NCBI GenBank assembly: GCA_003152555.1 | Contig: PMAL01000204.1 | Location: 30,800 to 39,509, forward strand | Length of the DNA stretch: 8,710 nt | Reading direction: 5' to 3' | From: Acidimicrobiaceae bacterium | GTDB taxonomy: Bacteria > Actinomycetota > Acidimicrobiia > Acidimicrobiales > RAAP-2 | Shown: piece after piece, positions 1 through 6,218 of the stretch | How positions within the stretch are numbered: position 1 is the first letter of the stretch | Layout of the letters: each line of letters begins with the position of its first letter | Translations under genes and position numbers: made by a program | Notes under the pieces: model-generated | Database searches by the model: none | What the model was told of the DNA's origin: nothing | What the model saw: only the letters and a program-made list of their open reading frames with translations

Positions 1-110
1 CCGGGCGCATTGCGTTGCGCCAGCCGCGCGATAAGTCGTTGGACGGTGAGGCGAAGCAATGTGAGATGAGCGCACAGATAGTCATGGATGAGGGACCATC
101 GAATCCCTCG

Positions 111-128
111 CAGAGTCGGCAAACTCTG
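111..128. repeat. 6-bp perfect inverted repeat upstream of the regulator gene
   Basis: CAGAGT at 111-116 and its reverse complement ACTCTG at 123-128 are separated by 6 bases. GAATC occurs on both sides, at 101-105 and 133-137, as a direct repeat. The element lies about 55 bases before the regulator start, which suits an operator or a small 5' leader hairpin. It is short enough to arise by chance, and no regulator can be assigned to it. Confidence 0.3.
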
Positions 129-173
129 ACCGGAATCGTTGTGCTCACCCCTAGTGCCATCGTGACGTACCGT

Positions 174-178
174 GGAGG
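174..178 (+). promoter_or_regulatory. Ribosome binding site of the response regulator
   Basis: GGAGG lies 3 bases before the ATG at 182. The spacing is short, but the match to the anti-Shine-Dalgarno sequence is strong and supports this start. Confidence 0.6.
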
Positions 179-181
179 ACC

Positions 182-850
182 ATGAGAGTTCTTGTCGCTG
201 AAGATGATCGCGCTCTTCGTGACGTGTTGGAGCGAGGACTGCAAGAGGCTGGCTACGCGGTCGACTCCGTGATTGACGGCGTTGCAGCAGAGTCCGCACT
301 GAGAGCACGTGATTATGAGGTCGCGATTCTTGACTGGAGAATGCCAGTGCTTTCGGGAGTAGAGGTTATTGAGCGGGCGCGAGGAGCCGGCGTGCACACT
401 CCAATACTGTTGCTTACCGCCCGAGACACGCCAACCGATCGAGTGCAGGGACTCAACGCCGGTGCCGACGACTATCTCATCAAGCCCTTCGATTTCGCCG
501 AACTCCTCGCGCGTCTGAATGCGCTTCAGCGTCGACCGGCCCTGCGACTGGGCAACGAACTGTACTGTGGCGACCTGAGATTCGACCCGAGGACCCAGCA
601 ATGCTCCGTGAGCGACCAGGCAATTGGTCTCACGATGACTGAGAGCGCCATCCTTGAACTTCTCATGCGAAGAAGCCCGCTCGTCGTGTCGCGCGAGGCA
701 ATTTCGCATCACGCGTGGCAACAGACGTATCGCACCGCAGCGTCAAACACCATTGAGGCTCACATCGCGAGATTGCGATCGAAACTCGGCGCCAGCACCG
801 CGGAGATTCAAACGGTCAGGGGTCTCGGTTACCGAATGACGGAACGTTGA
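182..850 (+). CDS. OmpR/PhoB-family two-component response regulator
   Basis: This is a cytoplasmic DNA-binding regulator of 222 residues, the normal length for the family. The receiver domain (about 1-115) has the acidic pair D8/D9, the phospho-acceptor D51 in a DWRMP motif, the switch residue T79 and the conserved K101 in KPF. The C-terminal winged helix (about 125-220) ends with the typical recognition-helix and wing pattern (NTIEAHIARLRSKL, then GLGYR). It resembles MprA/CutR/QseB-type regulators, but the exact orthologue cannot be told. The ATG at 182 follows a GGAGG. The stop overlaps the kinase start by 4 bases, so the kinase is its cognate partner. Family membership is certain; target genes are inferred to be the downstream redox genes because they follow on the same strand after only 33 bases. 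Confidence 0.95.
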   Translation: MRVLVAEDDRALRDVLERGLQEAGYAVDSVIDGVAAESALRARDYEVAILDWRMPVLSGVEVIERARGAGVHTPILLLTARDTPTDRVQGLNAGADDYLIKPFDFAELLARLNALQRRPALRLGNELYCGDLRFDPRTQQCSVSDQAIGLTMTESAILELLMRRSPLVVSREAISHHAWQQTYRTAASNTIEAHIARLRSKLGASTAEIQTVRGLGYRMTER

Positions 851-2076
851 AGACGTCATCGATCGAACGCCGCCACGCCGCGGGTGTTGCCTTAGTGGCG
901 ACGGTCATTGGAATGGCGACGTTCGTATTGGTCGCTGTTGTCGTCAACGCCGTGCTGCTCGGACGGCTCAACTCGCAAATCGATTCACGCCTTCAACAAC
1001 AGTTGAGCGTCGTCCAGAGAGTCGCGAAGGGCGGAGATGTCGGCGCCAAAGGGCTCGACGGATTGTCGAAAGACGACGACCGTGACGATGTACCGATCTA
1101 CGTCTGGCGCGTTGGTGAAGGCGGCGGAGCGCACGCCCTCGCGAGTGATTCGCCGAGACTTCCCGCGACGAGGTGGTCGGCCGGCCTGCAAACAGAGAAA
1201 GTGGGGCGATCGACCTTTCGAATCAGTGCAGTTCGGTATCAGTCCGGGTGGCTCGTCGCGGGCGAGAGCCTCGCCGACGTTGCGCGTGTGGAGTCGTCGC
1301 TCTTTGACGTTGAGTTCTCCGCGGGGGGCGTGCTGCTCGTGCTGATGTATCTCGCGGCATTCGTCGTCGGTATGCGCGCGTTAGCGCCGGTGGCGATGGC
1401 GCGCCGACGTCAGGCGGAGTTCACCTCCGACGCCTCACACGAATTGCGAACCCCACTCAGCGTCATCGAGGCGGAAGTCGACCTCGCCCTCTCGCGACCG
1501 CGAGATGCCGAGAGCTATCGAGCAACGATACGCCGCGTTGGTGACGAAGGTCGCCGACTGCACCGCATCGTGGAAGACCTGTTGTGGCTCGCCCGATCGG
1601 ACGAAACGCGCCTCGTTCCTGATACGAACGAGACATGTGATCTAGGCGAAGTGGCGGCCACCGCCGAAAGTCGATTCGAACCTCTCGCTTCGCGCAATGG
1701 CGTGTCACTCGAGTTTGTGCGTCCAGCAGTGGCCACCACGGTACGTGCCAATGCGGAGTCAATCGACCGACTGGTCGGCGTGCTTGTCGACAACGCCTGC
1801 AAGTTCGCTGGCCCTGGAGGGCGCGTCAGCGTGATGGTGTGTGTCGTCGCTCACCGGCTGGTGCTCACGATTGACGACAGTGGTCCGGGTATTGCCCTCG
1901 AAGAGCGCGGCGTCATTTTTGACCGATTCCACCGAACGGATTCGTCGGGGGGAGGTACGGGTCTTGGGCTCGCGATTGCGGACGCCATCATCAATTCAAC
2001 GCACGCCCACTGCGTTGTTGGCGAGAGTTCCTTGGGCGGTGCCCGCTTCGAAATCAGTTGGCGTTACCTTTCATAA
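847..2076 (+). CDS. Membrane sensor histidine kinase without an evident HAMP domain
   Basis: A sensor kinase of 409 residues that autophosphorylates on His and passes phosphate to the regulator encoded just upstream. The start is TTG at 847, sharing TTGA with the regulator's stop, so translation is probably coupled. Transmembrane segment 1 is about 12-38 and segment 2 about 158-177; between them is an extracytosolic sensor region of about 118 residues without cysteines. That region carries an acidic cluster at 75-81 (KDDDRDD). H198 lies in SHELRTP. The ATPase domain has the N box (N316 in VDNACKF), G1 (D344 in DDSGPGI), the F box (F358, F361) and G2 (GGGTGLGL, 368-375). Only about 10 residues separate segment 2 from the HisKA helix, so the usual HAMP relay is missing or vestigial. 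The ligand is unknown; a metal or other cation is possible from the acidic cluster, which is inference. Confidence 0.94.
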   Translation: MKTSSIERRHAAGVALVATVIGMATFVLVAVVVNAVLLGRLNSQIDSRLQQQLSVVQRVAKGGDVGAKGLDGLSKDDDRDDVPIYVWRVGEGGGAHALASDSPRLPATRWSAGLQTEKVGRSTFRISAVRYQSGWLVAGESLADVARVESSLFDVEFSAGGVLLVLMYLAAFVVGMRALAPVAMARRRQAEFTSDASHELRTPLSVIEAEVDLALSRPRDAESYRATIRRVGDEGRRLHRIVEDLLWLARSDETRLVPDTNETCDLGEVAATAESRFEPLASRNGVSLEFVRPAVATTVRANAESIDRLVGVLVDNACKFAGPGGRVSVMVCVVAHRLVLTIDDSGPGIALEERGVIFDRFHRTDSSGGGTGLGLAIADAIINSTHAHCVVGESSLGGARFEISWRYLS

Positions 2077-2102
2077 GAAAACGCGAAATATGGCGACGTC
2101 GT

Positions 2103-2106
2103 AAGG
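2103..2106 (+). promoter_or_regulatory. Possible ribosome binding site for the cytochrome b-like gene
   Basis: AAGG ends 3 bases before the TTG at 2110. It is the only Shine-Dalgarno-like match near any possible start of this gene, and is the main reason for choosing TTG 2110 over GTG 2140, TTG 2317 or GTG 2371. Confidence 0.35.
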
Positions 2107-2109
2107 TGA

Positions 2110-2946
2110 TTGTCAGGTTCGGTTTCTAGCCTTGTTTTCGTGGATCAACGTCGAAAGAACCAGCCCCCGACTTGGCCCGCCAGATCTGAATCTTCCGCTT
2201 TTCCGCACGAGCCCGCTCCGTCGCGACCGAAATACGAAGGTCCTCGCGAAGCGAGTTCGTCGCCCTTTCCCCACGCCAAGGCGCCGTCGAGGACGCGTCA
2301 CACGGGCCCTTCACCCTTGTCGTCATCGGCCAGGTTCACGCGTCCGCCCTACCCCGTTCGAGATCGTCTCGTGCGATGGGGCGTACAGGCCAACGAGCGA
2401 CTAACTGGATCAACCGCACTCGTACTCCTGGTGCTGCTCGCCATCGAAGGCGTCACCGTTCTTCGCGTGCACTCGCTGCTCACGATTCACGTGTTCGTTG
2501 GCATGTTGGTGATTCCCCCCATTCTCGTGAAGATCTCCAGCACGACATGGCGCTTTGCTCGCTACTACATCGGCTCGCCCGAGTATCGACACAATGGTCC
2601 GCCACCCATCGCGCTGAGAGTGATTGGACCATTCGTGGTGGTGCTCACGGTAGTCCTCTTCGGATCGGGAGTGCTTCTCCTGCTCGGCCCGACTGCCTGG
2701 CGCGGTCAAATGCTCCAGCTTCACCAGGCCAGTTTCATCTTGTGGTTCATCCTCATGACGGTGCACGTGCTCGGGCACCTGGGCGACATGGCTCGTCTCT
2801 CCACCAAAGACTGGGCGCGGCGAACTCGGGGACTCGTTTCAGGTTCGCGAGCGCGACGACTCTTAACCACGGTGAGCCTCCTCGTCGGACTGGTACTAGC
2901 GTTCCTGACGGTCTCGCGTGTTGGCCCGTGGCTACACGGAGCCTGA
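2110..2946 (+). CDS. Cytochrome b-like multi-helix membrane protein (DUF4405/cytochrome b561-like)
   Basis: As annotated, a 278-residue protein with two parts. Residues 1-85 are rich in Pro, Ser and Arg and look disordered. Residues 86-278 form an integral membrane domain with helices near 103-122, 123-142, 167-193, 205-224 and 258-275. Histidines placed for heme b are H127 (LLTIHVFVG), H205 (LQLHQAS), and H219/H223 (TVHVLGH). The core (KISSTTWRFARYY, then YRHNGPPP) resembles actinobacterial cytochrome b/DUF4405-type proteins often found beside FMN-binding and ApbE genes. The likely role is electron transfer between a membrane carrier and an outer-face partner; donor and acceptor are not evident. 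The gene follows the kinase by 33 bases and precedes the glycosidase by 5. The start is uncertain: GTG 2371 would give a compact 191-residue protein and leave about 290 noncoding bases. GC at third codon positions is only about 62% in the extension, lower than I see in the membrane core. Confidence 0.75.
   Translation: MSGSVSSLVFVDQRRKNQPPTWPARSESSAFPHEPAPSRPKYEGPREASSSPFPHAKAPSRTRHTGPSPLSSSARFTRPPYPVRDRLVRWGVQANERLTGSTALVLLVLLAIEGVTVLRVHSLLTIHVFVGMLVIPPILVKISSTTWRFARYYIGSPEYRHNGPPPIALRVIGPFVVVLTVVLFGSGVLLLLGPTAWRGQMLQLHQASFILWFILMTVHVLGHLGDMARLSTKDWARRTRGLVSGSRARRLLTTVSLLVGLVLAFLTVSRVGPWLHGA
2938..2941 (+). promoter_or_regulatory. Possible ribosome binding site for the glycosidase gene
   Basis: GGAG, inside the end of the preceding gene, lies 10 bases before GTG 2952. 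The alternative ATG at 3018 has no comparable site, which tips the start choice to 2952. Confidence 0.4.
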
Positions 2947-2951
2947 CGACC

Positions 2952-4199
2952 GTGACGTCACCCACCACTCGTCATCGTGCACCACACCACGATTTGCCCT
3001 TGTCGAGACGTCGACCAATGGCCGACGCGCGCGCTCGGCGGATCTTTTGGCGCCGACGAGCCCTCGCTGCTATGGCCCTGATACTGCTCGTCGTCTTCAC
3101 GTGGCTCGCCTTTTCGCTGGGCGGTGCCCTCTTCAATCCCGCGCTCGGGAGTTCGCTCGGTTCGCGGTTCGCGGAGTGGGGACGCGCCCACGGCGGTGCC
3201 AGCATCGTGAACTGGACAGAGAACGAGTGGTACAGCCACCATCCCCCGCCCATTGGTGGCACCGTACCGCGCGGCGAAATTCGCGTCCCGTCCTCCCGGC
3301 CAATCGCGATCGCGACCTCGGTCCCCCACCTTGCGACCCCCGCTCCCCTTCGGGCCTTCACGTCGCCGGCGCTGCCCGGTGAAGGCGAGTGGTCCGCGGT
3401 GGGTCGACGGGTCGACGGAGTGCCGGCAATCTACGTGACGTCGCTACGCCCCGACGCCGTGCACACCAGTTACGTCGTGGGGGTCGCCTGGATGGACACG
3501 AAGCTGCTCAACGCGACGCTCTATTCGGGTAGCTCAATACCAGGAGGGGGCCCGTGGCCCAATTCAGCGCCCGTACGTCCGCGCGCCGCGCGCGATCTCG
3601 TCGCCGCCTTCAACGCGGGCTTTCTCATGAATGACGCGAATGGCGGCTACTACACCGATCACAAGATGGTCGATCCGCTTCGCGTGGGCGCCGCGTCATT
3701 CGTCGTGTATCGAAACGGCACGTCGAACATCATCGCGTGGGGCCCTCACGATCGCGTTTCCGGAGACATTGTCTCCGTGCGTCAGAACTTGAATCTCTTG
3801 GTCAAGAATTCGCGGCCCGCTCCCGGACTACGCGCCACAGATACTTCGCAGTGGGGCTTCACCGTGGGCAACGCGGTCTACGTTTCGCGCTCCGGTCTCG
3901 GCGTCACGGCCGACGGCGCGCTTGTCTACGTCGGTGGTCCGGGACTCAACATCACGGATCTGGCGAACTTGCTAGTGCGCGCCGGTGCGGTGCGCGCCAT
4001 GGAACTCGACATCAACGTCGATTGGGTCAACTACTCCTACTATTCGCCGTCGACGCCGAACGCGTTCGCGGCGTCGACCAATGGCACTGAGCTCGTGAGT
4101 TCTATGACTGGGTCACCGGCGCGCTACTTCGAGTCGTGGTGGGCCCGAGATTTCATCACGATGTCGGCGCGGGTAACGAGCAACAAGGGCAAATCGTGA
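2952..4199 (+). CDS. Membrane-anchored phosphodiester glycosidase (NAGPA/DUF2233) domain protein
   Basis: A protein of 415 residues from GTG 2952, or 393 from ATG 3018. A basic N-terminus (RRIFWRRR) precedes one transmembrane helix at about 38-60, giving an N-in, C-out anchor and an extracytosolic domain. A conserved-looking stem follows (VNWTENEWYSHHPPP, 86-100). The C-terminal domain carries hallmarks of the phosphodiester glycosidase family: FNAGF at 220-224, GVTADGALVYVGGPGL at 317-332 and MELDIN at 350-355. The family includes the eukaryotic enzyme that uncovers mannose-6-phosphate by removing GlcNAc from a phosphodiester; bacterial members are linked to exopolysaccharide or envelope glycophosphodiesters, with substrates mostly unknown. 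The protein sits inside a redox cassette and shares GTGA with the flavocytochrome gene, so co-expression is likely. Its role there is not established. Third-position GC is only about half in the first 22 codons, so ATG 3018 remains plausible. Confidence 0.85.
   Translation: MTSPTTRHRAPHHDLPLSRRRPMADARARRIFWRRRALAAMALILLVVFTWLAFSLGGALFNPALGSSLGSRFAEWGRAHGGASIVNWTENEWYSHHPPPIGGTVPRGEIRVPSSRPIAIATSVPHLATPAPLRAFTSPALPGEGEWSAVGRRVDGVPAIYVTSLRPDAVHTSYVVGVAWMDTKLLNATLYSGSSIPGGGPWPNSAPVRPRAARDLVAAFNAGFLMNDANGGYYTDHKMVDPLRVGAASFVVYRNGTSNIIAWGPHDRVSGDIVSVRQNLNLLVKNSRPAPGLRATDTSQWGFTVGNAVYVSRSGLGVTADGALVYVGGPGLNITDLANLLVRAGAVRAMELDINVDWVNYSYYSPSTPNAFAASTNGTELVSSMTGSPARYFESWWARDFITMSARVTSNKGKS
4185..4189 (+). 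promoter_or_regulatory. Ribosome binding site of the flavocytochrome gene
   Basis: AAGGG lies 6 bases before GTG 4196. Together with the GTGA stop/start overlap it fixes this start, rather than an ATG 60 bases upstream at 4136 that lies inside the glycosidase gene. Confidence 0.6.
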
Positions 4200-5581
4200 C
4201 CATTTCTAGCCCCGACCGCGCCGTCACACGGTCCGCGACGCCACCGGTGCGCCGCCGACCCGGTCCGGCCCCGGCCCCCAGGGTCACCGATGCGTTGGCG
4301 GTGATCGCGGGGATAGGTCTCGGTCTCGCCGTGGCGCTCGCCTTCTGGGGCGAGTCATTCGGGGCGCTGCGCGTGCCAGGAGGTTGGTACACGCTGGCGG
4401 GCCGACTCGCCGCCCTTGTGGGCACGTATCTCTTGTTGGTGATGGTTGTCTTGGTGTCGCGAATTCCGTGGCTTGAGCGCAGCGTCGGCCAGGACCGTTT
4501 GGTGCGATGGCATCGACGAATCGGGGGCTGGCCGATCGTTCTCATTGCCCTGCACATCCTGCTGGTGACGTGGGGCTACGCACAGGCATCGAGCGTTGGC
4601 GTTCTAGAGCAGTTCTGGTCCTTTATCGTGCACTACCCGGATATTCTCCAGGCGATTGCGGCCTTTATCATCCTTGTCACCGCGGGAGTCTTGTCGGCCA
4701 AGATCGCACGTCAGCGTCTGAAGTATGAGACCTGGTGGATCGTGCACCTTTGTCTCTACCTCGCCCTGGGCCTCGCTCTCTTTCACCAGATTCACATCGG
4801 CGTCATGTTTCTCACGTCTCCGGTCGCTCGTTGGCTATGGATCACTATCTGGCTGGTCGTTGTCGCCTCGATCCTGAGCTTTCGCGTCGCCCTACCAATA
4901 TGGCGAAACTTGCGCCATCAGTTGCGCGTTCACTCGGTGGTGAAAGTAGCGCCCGACGTCTACTCCGTAATTGTCTCCGGGCGTCTGCTCTCGAGGCTCG
5001 CCGTGTCAGGCGGCCAGTTCCTCCAATGGCGGTTTCTCGCTCCCGGGCTCTGGTGGCACGCGCACCCTTACTCCCTCTCTGCACTTCCCCGGCCACCCTA
5101 TTTGCGCGTGACCATCAAAGGTCTCGGCGATCAGAGCCGCGCGGTTGCTCACTTGAAACGGGGTACACGCGTCATCGTCGAGGGTCCGTACGGTACGTTC
5201 ACTCGCCACCGACTGAGGGCCACGCGCGCCGTGCTGATCGGCGCTGGCGTCGGCGTCACACCGCTTCGTGCACTGCTCGAGGATCTTCCTTCGTCGACCG
5301 AGGTGACCGTTGTCGTTCGTGCGCAGAGCTCCGCGCACGTCGTGCACGGTCGCGAGCTCGCCGAACTTGTCGAGCGACGCAAGGGCCATTACTACGAACT
5401 CTGCGGTCCTCGTGAAGAGGTGCGACTTGACGAGCGAACGATGCGCGGTCTCGTCGGAAACCTGCACGACGCCGACGTCTACGTTTGTGGCCCGAGTGAC
5501 TTCACTGACGAAATCGTCGCCACGGCGAGGCACCTCGGTGCGCGCGTTGATCGTATTCACTTCGAGACGTTCTCGTTCTAG
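4196..5581 (+). CDS. Ferric-reductase/NADPH-oxidase-like transmembrane flavocytochrome
   Basis: A 461-residue membrane oxidoreductase predicted to move electrons from cytosolic NAD(P)H through FAD and two b hemes to the outer face. A Pro/Arg-rich cytosolic tail (1-30) precedes a ferric-reductase-like helical domain (about 31-230). The heme ligands fit two His pairs on two helices: H106 with H120, and H184 with H197, spaced 14 and 13 residues as in the FRE/NOX family. The cytosolic ferredoxin-reductase module follows: GGQFLQW (272-278) and HPYSLS (290-295) for FAD, EGPYGTF (329-335), IGAGVGVTP (348-356) for the nucleotide, VCGP (430-433), and an aromatic C-terminus ending FETFSF. All key motifs are intact. 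The neighbouring FMN-binding protein is the obvious extracytosolic electron acceptor, so ferric iron or oxygen need not be the physiological substrate. The product class is secure; the acceptor is inferred. Confidence 0.93.
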   Translation: MTISSPDRAVTRSATPPVRRRPGPAPAPRVTDALAVIAGIGLGLAVALAFWGESFGALRVPGGWYTLAGRLAALVGTYLLLVMVVLVSRIPWLERSVGQDRLVRWHRRIGGWPIVLIALHILLVTWGYAQASSVGVLEQFWSFIVHYPDILQAIAAFIILVTAGVLSAKIARQRLKYETWWIVHLCLYLALGLALFHQIHIGVMFLTSPVARWLWITIWLVVVASILSFRVALPIWRNLRHQLRVHSVVKVAPDVYSVIVSGRLLSRLAVSGGQFLQWRFLAPGLWWHAHPYSLSALPRPPYLRVTIKGLGDQSRAVAHLKRGTRVIVEGPYGTFTRHRLRATRAVLIGAGVGVTPLRALLEDLPSSTEVTVVVRAQSSAHVVHGRELAELVERRKGHYYELCGPREEVRLDERTMRGLVGNLHDADVYVCGPSDFTDEIVATARHLGARVDRIHFETFSF

Positions 5582-5617
5582 CCATGGTCGAACGCCGCGA
5601 CAACCTCGCACCCGCAC

Positions 5618-5621
5618 GGAG
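5618..5621 (+). promoter_or_regulatory. Ribosome binding site of the FMN-binding protein gene
   Basis: GGAG lies 6 bases before ATG 5628. This decides the start; the same frame is open far upstream into the flavocytochrome gene, but that stretch is only a frame shadow. Confidence 0.6.
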
Positions 5622-5627
5622 TCCACG

Positions 5628-6218
5628 ATGAGAAGATCCGCCCTGGTACTCATGGGTACAGTGGTCGGACTCGTCGGCCTCTTGGGCTATCGTGCCGAGT
5701 CCCCTTCGTTACTGACGTTCGCGGTGGCACCGAGCGCACCGAGCTCGTCGACGACGGTTCCGCCCGCTCCGACCACGACGACGGCAGCTCCTCCTCCCCA
5801 GAACTCCACGACGACGACAGCGCCCACGAGACAGTCGACAACGACGCAGGGCCCCACGACGACCCCATCCCCCACGACCACGACACTTGCGCCCACAACG
5901 ACGACACTTGCGCCCACTACCACGACCACGCCGACCACGCCGCGAAGCGTCACCGGTGAATCAGTGAACTACGTCTACGGGGTGCTCTCGGTGCAAGTGA
6001 CGGCGTCCGGCTCAAAGATCTCGAGGGTGACGATTGGCACGATCAACGATGGTGGAAATTATCGATCGCAGTCGATCGACCAAATGGCCATTCCCCAACT
6101 CGAACAGCAGGCTCTCTCCGTCCAGAGCGCCAACATCCAAGGCGTGTCGGGGGCCAGTTACACCTCCGCCGGCTTTCGTCAGTCGCTGCAGTCGGCGTTG
6201 TCCAAGTTGGGACTGTGA
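5628..6218 (+). CDS. Exported FMN-binding-domain protein with Thr/Pro-rich stalk
   Basis: A 196-residue protein. A short basic N-terminus and hydrophobic segment (about 5-20) give a signal peptide or membrane anchor; I see no lipobox cysteine. Residues 35-105 are a low-complexity stalk of Thr, Pro, Ala and Ser, typical of actinobacterial surface proteins. The C-terminal FMN-binding domain (about 108-196) resembles the domain in NqrC/RnfG, where ApbE links FMN through a phosphoester to Thr or Ser. The candidate site is SGAS at 174-177, followed by YTSAGFRQSLQSAL, so S177 is the expected acceptor, with T179 as an alternative. The usual motif has Asp three residues before the SGA serine and Thr as acceptor; here Q171 and S177 stand there. 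It follows the flavocytochrome by 46 bases and overlaps apbE by 4. Predicted role: a tethered extracytosolic electron carrier accepting electrons from the flavocytochrome. Confidence 0.9.
   Translation: MRRSALVLMGTVVGLVGLLGYRAESPSLLTFAVAPSAPSSSTTVPPAPTTTTAAPPPQNSTTTTAPTRQSTTTQGPTTTPSPTTTTLAPTTTTLAPTTTTTPTTPRSVTGESVNYVYGVLSVQVTASGSKISRVTIGTINDGGNYRSQSIDQMAIPQLEQQALSVQSANIQGVSGASYTSAGFRQSLQSALSKLGL
5881..5917 (+). repeat. Two-copy 21-bp tandem repeat in the Thr-rich stalk
   Basis: CGACACTTGCGCCCAC occurs at 5881-5896 and exactly again at 5902-5917, a 21-base period encoding a repeated TTTTLAP heptapeptide. The surrounding codons (about 5776-5940) are simpler ACG/ACC-rich threonine runs. Such a tract can change length by slippage in whole heptapeptide steps without a frameshift. 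Confidence 0.8.

Larger units (their letters stand above)
1..181. other. Upstream leader, no supported gene
   Basis: I see no recognisable gene here. One + strand frame is open from base 3 to a TGA at 183-185, which overlaps the regulator's ATG as ATGA. The matching - strand frame is open too, and its peptide contains a helix-like stretch (around LLRLTVQRLIARL). Neither has a recognisable domain or a start with a ribosome binding site, so both are left unannotated. The region may carry the promoter of the two-component operon, but no convincing -35/-10 pair stands out. Confidence 0.4.

Noticed and set aside
2376..3017. Extension of the glycosidase frame far upstream (607 codons in total)
   Set aside because: It would overlap most of the cytochrome b-like gene in another frame, and its Arg/His/Ala-rich translation looks like a shadow; GTG 2952 or ATG 3018 are reasonable starts.
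5310..5627. Upstream extension of the FMN protein frame
   Set aside because: It runs inside the flavocytochrome gene in another frame; ATG 5628 has a good GGAG site and is followed at once by a signal-like segment.
5582..5627. Possible terminator or promoter between the flavocytochrome and FMN protein genes
   Set aside because: No hairpin followed by T run and no -35/-10 pair; only a ribosome binding site is seen in these 46 bases.
5006..5653. Long - strand open frame of 215 codons opposite the flavocytochrome reductase domain
   Set aside because: The + strand protein has all family motifs across this stretch; the - strand frame is a GC-rich codon shadow with no recognisable motif.
5687..5953. 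Antisense open frame rich in Val and Gly
   Set aside because: It is the mirror of the Thr codon runs (ACG/ACC read as CGT/GGT) in the FMN protein stalk; no domain and no start signal.
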